NCBI GenBank assembly: GCA_963799455.1
Contig: CAWCXF010000006.1
Span: 272,748-336,747, forward strand
Direction: 5' to 3'
DNA: 64,000 nt
Source: CAWCXF01 sp963799455
Lineage (GTDB): Bacteria > Pseudomonadota > Alphaproteobacteria > Rhodobacterales > Rhodobacteraceae
Of this stretch, positions 1 to 9,011 are shown one piece after another. A program made the translations under genes and the position numbers. Below the pieces are notes generated by a model that was not told the DNA's origin, ran no database searches, and saw only the letters and a list, made by a program, of their open reading frames with translations. Each line of letters starts with the position of its first letter. The stretch's first letter is position 1.

Positions 1-160
1 GGCCAACGGCCCCGGCGGAGCAGGGGAATCCACGCATGACCAGGACGCGCCGCGAGGGGCGGAGGCCGGCCACGTCGGACGAGGCGTCGATCGCCCGCCC
101 GGGGCCGCGCGGCCGAGACCCGCGGACGAGACCCGCGGACGAGCCCGGCATGAGCTCGCC

Positions 161-727
161 ATGAGCCCGGAGCGCATCGCCCTGGCCTATCTGACGGCCG
201 CGCGCGCCCATGCCGGACAGCGGCGCGACGGCTCCGGCGACATCCCCTACGTCAACCACTGCGCCGAGGTGGCGTGGCTGGTGGCGGGCGCGGGGGCGTC
301 GGAGGACGCGCTGATCGCCGCCGTGCTCCACGACGTGGTGGAGGACAGCGCGATGACCCTCGCTGAGGTCGAGCGCGGCTTCGGCCCCGCCGTCGCCGCG
401 ATGGTCGAGGCGCTCACCGACGAGCCCGAATGGGCCGACCTCTCCGCGCCCGAGCGCAAGCGGCTCCAGGCCGAGCGGATGCCCGACGCGCCGGCGGAGG
501 CCCGCGCGATCAAGATCGCCGATCAGACCTCGAACCTCCACGACCTCGCGCGCGAGCCGGGCGCCTGGGAGACCGACGACGCGCGCGCCTATGCCGAGGC
601 CTCGGCGCGGGTGGTGGACGCCTGCCGCGGCGCCTCGCCCGGGCTGGAGGCGCGCTTCGACGAGGCCCTCGCAACCGTCCGCCGGGCGTTCGCCCGCCCC
701 GGCCACGGCGAACGCCGCGGGGCCTGA
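161..727 (+). CDS. HD-domain phosphohydrolase, MESH1/SpoT-like
   Basis: A 188-aa protein that looks like a stand-alone HD hydrolase of the RelA/SpoT hydrolase type, which removes the 3'-pyrophosphate from (p)ppGpp. Seen in the sequence: an N-terminal HAGQRRDG...PYVNH segment (residues ~17-33), the HD motif LHDVVEDS (~56-63), a following TLAEVERGFGPAVAAMVEALTDE stretch split here only by family pattern, and KIADQTSNL (~117-125), all in the order known for MESH1/SpoT hydrolase domains. There is no synthetase or TGS domain, so hydrolysis only is expected. The ATG at 161 is the first in frame and gives the usual family length. It stands alone with no operon partner. The family is clear; the substrate is inferred. 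Confidence 0.85.
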   Translation: MSPERIALAYLTAARAHAGQRRDGSGDIPYVNHCAEVAWLVAGAGASEDALIAAVLHDVVEDSAMTLAEVERGFGPAVAAMVEALTDEPEWADLSAPERKRLQAERMPDAPAEARAIKIADQTSNLHDLAREPGAWETDDARAYAEASARVVDACRGASPGLEARFDEALATVRRAFARPGHGERRGA

Positions 728-992
728 TCCGGCGACCGGGCAGGCGGGCGCCGCGGCCCGGCCAGGGCGGACGGGCGTGCGCCCGTCCCGCAGAGGTGCC
801 CGCTCGCGGCCGCGGCGTGGCGATCCTCCCAATGGCGCCGCCGACGCGCGCCCGGTCCTGTGGCCTGGGATCGCCATGCCCCCTCGTCATGACGGCGCGG
901 CGGACCCGCGACCCTGCGGGCGCGTTGTCGCCGCGGCGCAGCATGGCCCCGGGCGGTCCGGGGCGCGGCGCGCTTCGTAACGAGGAGGGGCC

Positions 993-1319
993 ATGGCCCA
1001 CCGATACCCCCGACCCGCTGATCCGCTCGCCCTGGCGCGCACCGGCACGAACCTCGCCCTGCTCGCCTGGGAGACGCAGCTCGTGATGTCGATGCGCCTC
1101 ATGGGCATGGCGGGGCTCTGGTCGGTCGTGCCCAGCGAGAACGACCGCATGCTGTCCGAGAAGGGCCCGGCCTTCGCCGAGGCGGTCACGGCCGCCGCGG
1201 GCGCCGCGATGGCCGGCTGCCGCCCCGACCAGATCGCGGTCGCCTGGGCGCGCCCGCTGCGCCAGCGCACCCGCGCCAACGCCCGCAGGCTGTCGAGGCG
1301 CGGCCCGCGGCTCGGCTGA
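993..1319 (+). CDS. Small hypothetical protein, phasin/'antifreeze'-like
   Basis: A 108-aa protein with a good ribosome binding site (GAGGAGGGG) just before ATG 993. The middle is a helical, Ala/Met-rich stretch (ETQLVMSMRLMGMAGL, residues ~30-45), then ENDRMLSEKGPAFAEAV and a basic C-terminus. This layout resembles small Rhodobacterales proteins that databases often label 'antifreeze protein' and that are phasin-like in pattern. I see no catalytic motif and do not assign a function. A possible second small gene follows at 1460. Confidence 0.6.
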   Translation: MAHRYPRPADPLALARTGTNLALLAWETQLVMSMRLMGMAGLWSVVPSENDRMLSEKGPAFAEAVTAAAGAAMAGCRPDQIAVAWARPLRQRTRANARRLSRRGPRLG

Positions 1320-1459
1320 GCCCAGCCACCCGCGCCGGGAAGGACGGGCGACCCGCGCGGGGCGCATGGGGGCGCGGCGCGGTCGGCACTGGTTCCTCGG
1401 CGCTCGGACAACCAGATCCGTGCCGACACGAAGAGACACGACGCAAGCTGGAGAACCCC

Positions 1460-1609
1460 ATGTCGCACATCCCCTACTATGGCGAGGAGCCCGAGGACCA
1501 ACCCCGCCCTCCCCGCACCCAGCGCCGGCCGCGGGCGGACGAGCCGGCCCCGCGCGAGCCGGACGCGCGGGCGCTTCGCTTCCACGTCGCCGATCGCGGC
1601 CTCTTCTGA
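1460..1609 (+). CDS. Possible small protein, 49 aa
   Basis: ATG at 1460 follows a GGAGA motif at a spacing of about 4-5 bases and opens a 49-codon frame ending in TGA at 1607. The peptide starts MSHIPYYGEEPEDQPRPP and ends RFHVADRGLF; the Pro/Arg/Glu-rich middle would be disordered. I recognise no family. The start context and the distinctive aromatic ends make it better than a random frame, but with GC this high short open frames are common. Confidence 0.35.
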   Translation: MSHIPYYGEEPEDQPRPPRTQRRPRADEPAPREPDARALRFHVADRGLF

Positions 1610-1731
1610 GGACGAGGGGCAGGGCGGCCGCCGGCCGCCCCGTCCACGTCGCGCAAGGCTCCGCAGCGGGGCCGCCGCGTTCCGATGGCGGGGGTGCGCC
1701 GGCGGAGCGGAGCGCAGGCCCGGCCCTGCTC

Positions 1732-1782
1732 GACCCCGCCCCCGCCTTGACCCCGCCCCCGCCTTGACCCCGCCCCTGCCCG
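1732..1782 (+). repeat. 17-bp GC-rich tandem repeat, 3 copies
   Basis: The unit GACCCCGCCCCCGCCTT occurs at 1732-1748 and 1749-1765, with a degenerate third copy to 1782. It lies 10-20 bases before the start of the MoxR gene, where a ribosome binding site would be expected and none is visible. Confidence 0.8.
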
Positions 1783-1800
1783 CGTGCACCCTTGCGGCCT

Positions 1801-2697
1801 GTGAGGATCCCCACCAGCATCGACGACGTGGCCGCGGCTCTCGGCGCCGAGGGCTACGTCTGCCCGCGCCCGCTCGCCACCGTCACCTTCCTCGCGCTCC
1901 GGCTCGGCCGGCCGCTGTTCCTCGAGGGCGAGCCCGGCACCGGCAAGACCGAGATCGCCAAGGCGCTTGCCTCCGCCCTCGGCCGCCGGCTGATCCGGCT
2001 GCAGTGCTATGAGGGGCTCGACGCCTCCTCGGCCGTCTACGAGTGGAACTTCGCCGCCCAGATGATCGCCATCCGCGCGGCCGAGTCCTCCGGCGGCGCC
2101 GACCGCCACGCGCTCTTCTCCGAGGAGTTCCTGATCGCGCGCCCGCTCCTGGAGGCGATGCGGCCCCATCCCGAAGGCGCCCCGGTGCTGCTGATCGACG
2201 AGCTCGACCGCACCGACGAGCCCTTCGAGGCGTTCCTGCTGGAGGCCCTGTCGGACTTCCAGGTGACCATCCCCGAGCTCGGCCCGATCCGCGCGCCCGA
2301 GCCGCCGATCGTCGTGCTGACCTCGAACCGCACCCGCGAGGTCCACGACGCGCTCAAGCGCCGCTGCCTCTACCACTGGGTGGACTATCCGAGCTTCGAC
2401 CGCGAGGTGGCGATCCTACGGGCCCGCGCGCCCGAGGCGGCCGAGACGCTCTCGCGCGAGGTGGTGGCCTTCGTGCAGCGCCTCAGGACCGAGGATCTGT
2501 TCAAGAAGCCCGGCGTGGCCGAGACCATCGACTGGGCGCGCTGCCTGCTCGCGCTCGACGTGATCGAGCTGTCGCCCGAGGTCATCGCCGACACGCTCGG
2601 CGCGATCCTGAAGTATCAGGACGACATCCAGCGCATCGAGGGCTCCGAGGCCAGGCGCCTGCTGGAGGAGGTCCGCCGCGAGGTCCGCGCCGGGTGA
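1801..2697 (+). CDS. MoxR-family AAA+ ATPase (CoxD-like)
   Basis: A MoxR-type AAA+ ATPase, probably a chaperone working with a VWA-domain partner to mature a metalloenzyme. Walker A is GEPGTGKTE near residue 45, Walker B is VLLIDELDRTDEP near residue 130, sensor 1 is VVLTSNRTREVHDALKRRC, and the C-terminal lid follows. The length of about 300 aa is normal for the family. The start is uncertain: TTG 1792 is in frame too; GTG 1801 (VRIPTSIDDV) matches the usual N-terminus, but neither has a clear ribosome binding site. The likely partner is the VWA protein at 3745; XdhC and a molybdopterin-binding protein lie a few genes on, as around CO dehydrogenase-type hydroxylases. No hydroxylase subunit is in the window. 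Confidence 0.9.
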   Translation: MRIPTSIDDVAAALGAEGYVCPRPLATVTFLALRLGRPLFLEGEPGTGKTEIAKALASALGRRLIRLQCYEGLDASSAVYEWNFAAQMIAIRAAESSGGADRHALFSEEFLIARPLLEAMRPHPEGAPVLLIDELDRTDEPFEAFLLEALSDFQVTIPELGPIRAPEPPIVVLTSNRTREVHDALKRRCLYHWVDYPSFDREVAILRARAPEAAETLSREVVAFVQRLRTEDLFKKPGVAETIDWARCLLALDVIELSPEVIADTLGAILKYQDDIQRIEGSEARRLLEEVRREVRAG

Positions 2698-2824
2698 GGC
2701 GCGGCGGTGCCCCCGCGGCCCGAGGCGGCAGGACCGCGGCGCACGGCGGCGGGTCCGGAGCCCGCAGCGGCGGGATCGCGATCCGCGAGGGTGATCGAGC
2801 GGCTTGCGGTGGGCGGGCGCCGTG

Positions 2825-3211
2825 ATGCGAGGCCTCGCAGCGGGCCGCGGCACGATCGTGATCCTGCGCGCCGAGGGGCTCGCCTACGCGCTCGTCTCAG
2901 GCGCGCTGCTGTGGCAGTCGGACCCCGCGCTCGCGACGATCGTGATCGTGCTGATCGCGCCCGACCTGGCGATCGCGGCCTATGCCGCCGGGCCCGTGAT
3001 CGGCGCCGCCGCCTACAACGCGGCGCACAGCACGGTCGGCCCGCTGCTGCTGGGGGGCCTCGGGCTCTTCGCCGGCTCGCGCATCACGGTCGAGGTGGCG
3101 CTGTTGTGGCTCGCCCATGTCGGCGTCGATCGGGCCTTGGGCTTCGGGCTGAAGCACCGCACGGGGTTCGATGACACGCATCTGAGCGGATCCTACGATG
3201 ACGATGCCTGA
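2825..3211 (+). CDS. DUF4260 membrane protein
   Basis: About 128 aa with several hydrophobic segments and the DUF4260 signature: an RAEGLAYAL N-terminus, APDLAIAAYAAGPVIGAA, YNAAHSTVGP, then LLWLAHVGVDRALGFGLK and GFDDTHL near the end. The family is a small inner-membrane protein of unknown function. ATG 2825 is chosen because the protein then begins directly before the conserved RAEGL; TTG 2804 and GTG 2822 are in frame upstream. It sits between the MoxR and VWA genes, an unusual insertion into that pair, and its 3' end overlaps an ORF on the other strand. Confidence 0.8.
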   Translation: MRGLAAGRGTIVILRAEGLAYALVSGALLWQSDPALATIVIVLIAPDLAIAAYAAGPVIGAAAYNAAHSTVGPLLLGGLGLFAGSRITVEVALLWLAHVGVDRALGFGLKHRTGFDDTHLSGSYDDDA

Positions 3212-3710
3212 GCCGTGGCGAGCGACTCCGGATGCGCCGACGACGCCTCCGCCCTCGTCGTCGGAAGGTCGGCGAGGAGGCCGTCCCGCGGCGGACCGAC
3301 GCCGCCGCTCGGTCGCAGGAACGCTCGTCGGGTCGGACCCTGCGGTGATCGGGCGGCGGGATGGACGGGACGCGAACCGCCGGCGAGGCGGCGCGGCCGT
3401 CCCTGGGCGCTCTTGCGATCCGATGGCGTCCGTCCGCCGCGCGACCCTCGCCGTCGAGGATGATCGGGTGGGCCGGATCGACCGCCTCGACGAGGATATC
3501 GACCGCCTCGCCGAGGATCATGTGCCGGGCGACGGCGCGCAGCGTGGGTTCGGATCCGCCATGGGGCCACACGGCCTCGTCCACCTCCGCGATCGCGTCG
3601 AGAGGAAGATCGAAGACCGACAGGCCCTCGGCCAGTCGCACGAGGCGGTGAGCGTCCCGGGCGTCGAGGAGGGCCGGGCCCACCGGCCGGAGGTGATGGT
3701 GGCGGCGCAT
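3084..3710 (-). CDS. ParB-like hypothetical protein, C-terminus uncertain
   Basis: Starting at ATG 3710, the first ~130 residues look like a conserved small alphaproteobacterial family: LRPVGPALLDARDAHRLVRL, LPLDAIAEVDEAVW, HPIILDGEGRAADGRHRIARA, then AVRVPSIPPPDH. The DGRHRIA segment resembles the ParB/sulfiredoxin-type nucleotide-binding box. Similarity seems to stop near base 3318, but the frame runs on as low-complexity Arg-rich sequence to 3084, antisense to the end of the DUF4260 gene. So either a frameshift near 3320-3400 has removed the real stop or the extension is translated. It is divergent from the VWA gene, with the two starts only ~35 bases apart. Confidence 0.55.
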   Translation of the reverse strand: MRRHHHLRPVGPALLDARDAHRLVRLAEGLSVFDLPLDAIAEVDEAVWPHGGSEPTLRAVARHMILGEAVDILVEAVDPAHPIILDGEGRAADGRHRIARAPRDGRAASPAVRVPSIPPPDHRRVRPDERSCDRAAASVRRGTASSPTFRRRGRRRRRRIRSRSPRLRHRHRRIRSDACHRTPCGASARSPRPDRRRHGRATTAPPRP

Positions 3711-3744
3711 GATCGCTCTCCGCCGGCTGGCGGCTCGACATAGC

Positions 3745-5007
3745 ATGGCCGAGCACGTCCCCCTGGCGCTTCCCGAGCGCCCGCGCCTCACCCACAACAT
3801 CGTCCACTTCGCCCGCGCGCTGCGCGCCGCGGGGCTGCCCGTCGGCCCCGGAGCCACGCTCGACGCGGTGCGCGCGGTGGCCGCGGCGGGGTTCACCGAG
3901 CGGCAGGACTTCTACTGGACGCTCCACGCCGTCTTCGTGCGCAGGCGCGAGCACAGGGAGGTGTTCGCCCAGGTGTTCCGCCTCTACTGGCGCGACCCGC
4001 GGTTCCTCGAGCAGATGATGTCCTACATGATCCCCGCGATCCGGGGCGTGGCCGAGGAGCGCAAGCCGACGCCCGCCGAGCGCCGCGCGGCCGAGGCGCT
4101 CCTCGACGGCGTGCGGCGCGACCTGCCGGACGTGGCGCAGGACGACGAGGGGGCGCAGGTCGAGATCGACGCCTCGCGCACCGCGAGCGCGCAGGAGCGG
4201 CTGCGCACGCTCGACTTCGAGCAGATGTCGGCGGCCGAGACGCACGAGGCCCGCGCCGCCATCGCGCGGCTCAGCCTGCCGGTGCGCCCGATCGTCAGCC
4301 GGCGGATGCGCGCCGCGGCGTCCGGGCGCCGCCCCGACTGGCCCGCGACGATGCGGCGCGCGCTGCGCCAGGGCGGCGAGATCCAGGGCTTCGCGATGCG
4401 CCGGCGCACCGAGCGCTGGCCCGACCTGGTGGCGCTGTGCGACATCTCGGGGAGCATGAGCGCCTACAGCCGGATGGTGCTGCACTTCCTGCACGCGGTG
4501 TCGAACGCGCGCGGCGCGGGCTGGGCGCGGGTCCACGCCTTCACCTTCGGCACGCGGCTGACCAACGTCACCCGCCACATGGGCACGCGCGACGTGGACG
4601 CGGCGCTCGCGGCCACCGGCGCGCAGGCGCAGGACTGGGAGGGCGGCACGCGCATCGGCGCGTGCTTGGGCGCCTTCAACCGCGACTGGTCGCGCCGGGT
4701 GATGGGCCGCGGCGCGGTGGTGCTGCTGATCACCGACGGGCTGGAGCGCGGCGACGCGACGCGGCTCGCGCGCGAGACCGAGCGGCTGCGGCTGTCGTCG
4801 CGGCGGCTCATCTGGCTCAACCCGCTGCTGCGCTGGGACGGCTTCGCGCCGCGGGCCGCGGGCGCGCGCGCGATGCTGCCGCATGTGGACAGCCTGCGCT
4901 CCGCGCATTCCGTGGCGTCCCTGTCCGGTCTGGCCGACGCCTTGTCGCGCCCCGAGGACGGCGCCGAGAAGGGGCGGCTTCTCGGCGGGGCCATGACAGG
5001 GCGCTGA
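3745..5007 (+). CDS. VWA domain protein, CoxE family
   Basis: A 420-aa CoxE-like protein that usually works with a MoxR ATPase (here at 1801) in metalloenzyme maturation. The N-terminal half is helical (RLTHNIVHFARALRAAG, DFYWTLHAVFV). The C-terminal VWA domain starts at LVALCDISGSMSAYSR, whose DISGS is the metal-ion site (MIDAS); GGTRIG and LLITDGLERGD supply the other expected metal-site threonine and aspartate. ATG 3745 (MAEHVPLALP) is preferred over ATG 3709 because the conserved region starts there and 3709 would overlap the divergent gene. In CO dehydrogenase clusters the CoxD/CoxE pair inserts the active-site metal; here the target is not in view. Confidence 0.88.
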   Translation: MAEHVPLALPERPRLTHNIVHFARALRAAGLPVGPGATLDAVRAVAAAGFTERQDFYWTLHAVFVRRREHREVFAQVFRLYWRDPRFLEQMMSYMIPAIRGVAEERKPTPAERRAAEALLDGVRRDLPDVAQDDEGAQVEIDASRTASAQERLRTLDFEQMSAAETHEARAAIARLSLPVRPIVSRRMRAAASGRRPDWPATMRRALRQGGEIQGFAMRRRTERWPDLVALCDISGSMSAYSRMVLHFLHAVSNARGAGWARVHAFTFGTRLTNVTRHMGTRDVDAALAATGAQAQDWEGGTRIGACLGAFNRDWSRRVMGRGAVVLLITDGLERGDATRLARETERLRLSSRRLIWLNPLLRWDGFAPRAAGARAMLPHVDSLRSAHSVASLSGLADALSRPEDGAEKGRLLGGAMTGR

Positions 5008-5084
5008 CATCGCATGACGGAAACCGCCGTCCTTCCGGGAGCGTTCGTCTCCTGACCGAGAACACACCCTAGGGAGGAATCCTC

Positions 5085-7505
5085 ATGACCCGCTCCATCC
5101 TGCGGTCGAGCACCGCGCTCGCCCTTTCCCTCGCCCTCGCCGTCCCCGGCCCCCTCGCGGCCCAGGGCGCGGCGTCGGAGGAGACGTGCGCGCCCGCGCG
5201 CCTCGGCGCCTCCGAGGACAAGCGCGCGCTCAACCGGATGCTCAAGGCCTGCCGCGAGGCGGGGCTGATCGAGCCGAGCCAGGCGAAGGCGCTGCGCGCG
5301 CAGCTCGACGCGGGCGAGGGGGCCGGGATCGTGCTCGCCCAGGCCGAGACGGAGCAGCCGGGAGAGGAGGCCGCCCCGGACGGCGAGGCGGCGGAGGATC
5401 CGGCGCTGCTGCTCGAAGGCGAGGGCGGCGGAGAGGCCGCGCCCGAGGAGCCGGCAGAGGAGCCGGCTGCGGAGGCCGTGGAGGAGCCCGCTGCTGAGGA
5501 GCCCGCCGTGGAACCCGTGGAGGAGCCTGCCGCTGAGGAGCCCGCCGAGGAGCCTGCGGCCGCCGATCAGGCCGAGGCCGCGGAGGAGCCGGCCGAGGAG
5601 GCCGCGCCTGCCGAGGAAGAGGCGGGCGAGCCCGAGATCGCCATCGAGGGCGACGGCGCCTCGACCCTGGAGGATGGCGAGGCGACGATGGACCTCGACG
5701 CCGCCGAGGAGCCGGACGACGGCGGCATCGTGGTGGACCAGGCGCCCGAGGCCGAGGTCGAGGAGGGGCTCGCCACGGAGGACTCGGTCGAAGCGCCCTC
5801 CGACGCCGGCGACGCACCGGACGCGGAGGGCGCTCCGCTCGCGGAGGGCGGCGAGGCCGTGATCGACCTCGGCGAGGCCGAGGACGGAGACGATGGCGGC
5901 ATCGTGGTCGATCAGGCGCCTCAGGCCGAGGTCGAGGAGGGGCTGGCGGCGGAGGATTCGGTGCAGTCCGAGGAGGCATCGGACGCCGAGCCCGCGGCCG
6001 ACGACGCGGAGGCGCCCGGGACGGACGAGGCGGCGCCCCGGGACCAGGCCGAGGGCGAGGCGGAGGCCTCGTCGGACGACGCGGATGAGCTGGGGGCTGC
6101 CCTGGAGGACGCCGCGCGCGCCGGCGAGGAGGCCGAGGCGGAGCCGACCCCCGAGGACGAGGGCGCCGCGGTCGAGGACGAGGCGCAGGCCGACGTCGAG
6201 GCAGAGCCGGAGGCCGAGGACGAGGCGCAGGCCGAGTCCGACGCGGGCGCAGGGCTGGAGGACGCGCTGGAGGATGCGGCGCGCGCCGAGGACGGGGCCG
6301 AGGCCGCGGAAGGCGACGAAGCGGCGAGCGAGGATGAGGCGGCCGCCGAGAAGGCCGACGACGCCGGGGACTTGGAGTCCGCGCTGGAGGAGGCCGCGCG
6401 GGCCGAGGACGACGCCGAGGGGGCGGACGAGGCCGAGATGGAGGTGCCGCAGGAGGACACCGAGGAGACCGCCGCCCGCGCGAACGAGGCTCCGTCCGCC
6501 GCCGCGGCCACGGCCGACGCGCGGGAGGCCGAGGCGCAGGCGACGGAGACCGAGACCCTGACCGAGGCGGACACGCGCTCCTCGGGCGAGGCCTTCGCCG
6601 AGGGCGACGACGGGGGCGGGGGGCTGTCGACCTTCGAGAAGGCGCTGCTCCTGGGGCTCGGGGCGGCGACCGTGGGCGCGGTCCTCAACAACGGCGGGCG
6701 CGTGGTCGAGAACACCGGCGACCGCGTGGTGGTCGAGCGCGAGGGCACGCTGCGGGTGCTCAAGGACGACGACGAGCTGCTGCGCCGCCCCGGCGCCACG
6801 GTCTCGCAGCAGACCTACGACGACGGCTCGACGCTCACCGTCGTGGACCGCGAGGATGGCTCCCGCGTCACCACCATCCGCGCGGCCAGCGGCCAGGTGC
6901 TCAGGCGCACCCGCACCCTGCCCGACGGCACCGAGGTGACGCTCTTCGACGACACTGGCGAGGTGGCGCCGGTCGACGTGGCCGAGCTTCGCAACTACGA
7001 GGCGCGCAGCTTCGCCGCGCAGGACACGGGCGACCTTCGCGCGGCCCTGGCGGGCGCCGGGGCGTCGGGGCTCGATCGGAGCTTCTCGCTCCAGCAGATC
7101 CGCGAGATCCGGGCGGTGCGCGATCTGATGCCGCAGGTCGATTTGGCGGCGGTCGAGTTCGACACCGGCTCGGCGGTGATCCGCCCCTCCGAGGCGGAGG
7201 ATCTGCGCGACATCGGCGAGGCGCTGGCGAGCCTGATCTCGGAGAACCCCGACGAGGTGTTCCTGGTCGAGGGCCACACCGACGCGGTGGGCTCGGCCGC
7301 CTCAAACCTCGCGCTGTCGGACCGGCGCGCCGAGTCGGTGGCGCTGGCGCTGACGGAGTACTTCGACGTGCCCCCCGAGAGCATGATCGCCCAAGGGTAT
7401 GGCGAGTCGAACCTCAAGGTGCAGACCTCGGAGGCCGCGCGCGAGAACCGGCGCGCGACCGTGCGGCGGATCACGCCGCTCCTGCAGGGCGCCGCGCTGC
7501 AATAG
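5085..7505 (+). CDS. Large acidic OmpA-family outer-membrane protein
   Basis: An 806-aa secreted protein behind a strong GGGAGGA ribosome binding site. Residues 1-26 are a signal peptide ending LAAQG. Residues ~30-75 form a small folded part (RALNRMLKACREAGLIEPSQ). Residues ~85-510 are extremely Glu/Asp/Ala/Pro-rich, with two long near-identical repeats around DDGGIVVDQAP and EVEEGLA (bases ~5675-5790 and 5850-5964) and three LE-A-EEAARAE-type repeats (bases ~6090-6430). A hydrophobic FEKALLLGLGAATVGAVL follows, then the OmpA peptidoglycan-binding domain (residues ~690-800) with VEGHTDAVGS and NRRATVRR. Typical OmpA-like proteins are far shorter. It probably anchors a long negatively charged periplasmic stalk to peptidoglycan (inference). 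Confidence 0.85.
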   Translation: MTRSILRSSTALALSLALAVPGPLAAQGAASEETCAPARLGASEDKRALNRMLKACREAGLIEPSQAKALRAQLDAGEGAGIVLAQAETEQPGEEAAPDGEAAEDPALLLEGEGGGEAAPEEPAEEPAAEAVEEPAAEEPAVEPVEEPAAEEPAEEPAAADQAEAAEEPAEEAAPAEEEAGEPEIAIEGDGASTLEDGEATMDLDAAEEPDDGGIVVDQAPEAEVEEGLATEDSVEAPSDAGDAPDAEGAPLAEGGEAVIDLGEAEDGDDGGIVVDQAPQAEVEEGLAAEDSVQSEEASDAEPAADDAEAPGTDEAAPRDQAEGEAEASSDDADELGAALEDAARAGEEAEAEPTPEDEGAAVEDEAQADVEAEPEAEDEAQAESDAGAGLEDALEDAARAEDGAEAAEGDEAASEDEAAAEKADDAGDLESALEEAARAEDDAEGADEAEMEVPQEDTEETAARANEAPSAAAATADAREAEAQATETETLTEADTRSSGEAFAEGDDGGGGLSTFEKALLLGLGAATVGAVLNNGGRVVENTGDRVVVEREGTLRVLKDDDELLRRPGATVSQQTYDDGSTLTVVDREDGSRVTTIRAASGQVLRRTRTLPDGTEVTLFDDTGEVAPVDVAELRNYEARSFAAQDTGDLRAALAGAGASGLDRSFSLQQIREIRAVRDLMPQVDLAAVEFDTGSAVIRPSEAEDLRDIGEALASLISENPDEVFLVEGHTDAVGSAASNLALSDRRAESVALALTEYFDVPPESMIAQGYGESNLKVQTSEAARENRRATVRRITPLLQGAALQ

Positions 7506-7574
7506 GCGCGATCCGGGTCGCGGCAGGGGCCCTCGGGGCGGTATGGTCCGGCCATGCGACCCGGAGGCCCCGCC

Positions 7575-8038
7575 ATGATCCGCTGCCTGCCCTACGATCC
7601 CGCCTTCGTCGGGGCCGTCCGAGGGGGCGGCCCCGACGCCTACGGTCGGCCCGCCGAGCGCGCCGTGAGCGACGGCACCGGCAACCCCTGCCGCTCCTGC
7701 CTTTGCTGCGTGCCCGAGGGCGCGGCGATGCTGATCCTCGCCGCGCGACCCTTCCCCGAGCCGCAGCCCTACGCCGAGACCGGGCCGATCTTCCTCTGCG
7801 CCGACCCTTGCGAGCCCTGGACGGGCGAGGGCCTGCCGCCGATCCTGCGGACCTCGCCGGATTATCTCCTCAAGGGCTACTCGGCGGATCACCGCATCGT
7901 CCACGGCACCGGGCGGATCGTGGCGGCGGGCGAGGTCGAGGGCCGCGCGGCGGAGGTGTTGACCCGTCCGGAGATCGCCTATGTCGACGTGAGATCGGCC
8001 CGCAACAATTGCTTCCAGACGAGGATCGTCCGCGCCGC

Positions 8039-8042
<4 letters not shown>
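7575..8042 (+). CDS. DUF1203 family protein
   Basis: About 155 aa matching the DUF1203 pattern: GNPCRSCLCCVPEGAAMLILAARPF, then PYAETGPIFLCAD, LLKGYSADHRIVHGTGRI, and the C-terminal YVDVRSARNNCFQTRI. The paired cysteines in the first motif could bind metal, but this is not known. ATG 7575 is chosen because GGAGG lies 7 bases upstream; ATG 7554 is in frame but overlaps that site. The stop overlaps the XdhC start (ATGA at 8039-8042), so the two are probably translationally coupled. Confidence 0.85.
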
Positions 8043-9010
<968 letters not shown>

Positions 9011-9011
9011 A

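Noticed and set aside
1..160. Gene or RNA in the first 160 bases
   Set aside because: Only a short direct repeat GAGACCCGCGGAC (about 114-141) is seen; no supported coding frame.
4464..7277. 937-codon open frame on the minus strand
   Set aside because: Antisense to the CoxE and acidic OmpA genes; composition is a mirror of the repeat DNA and no domain is recognisable.
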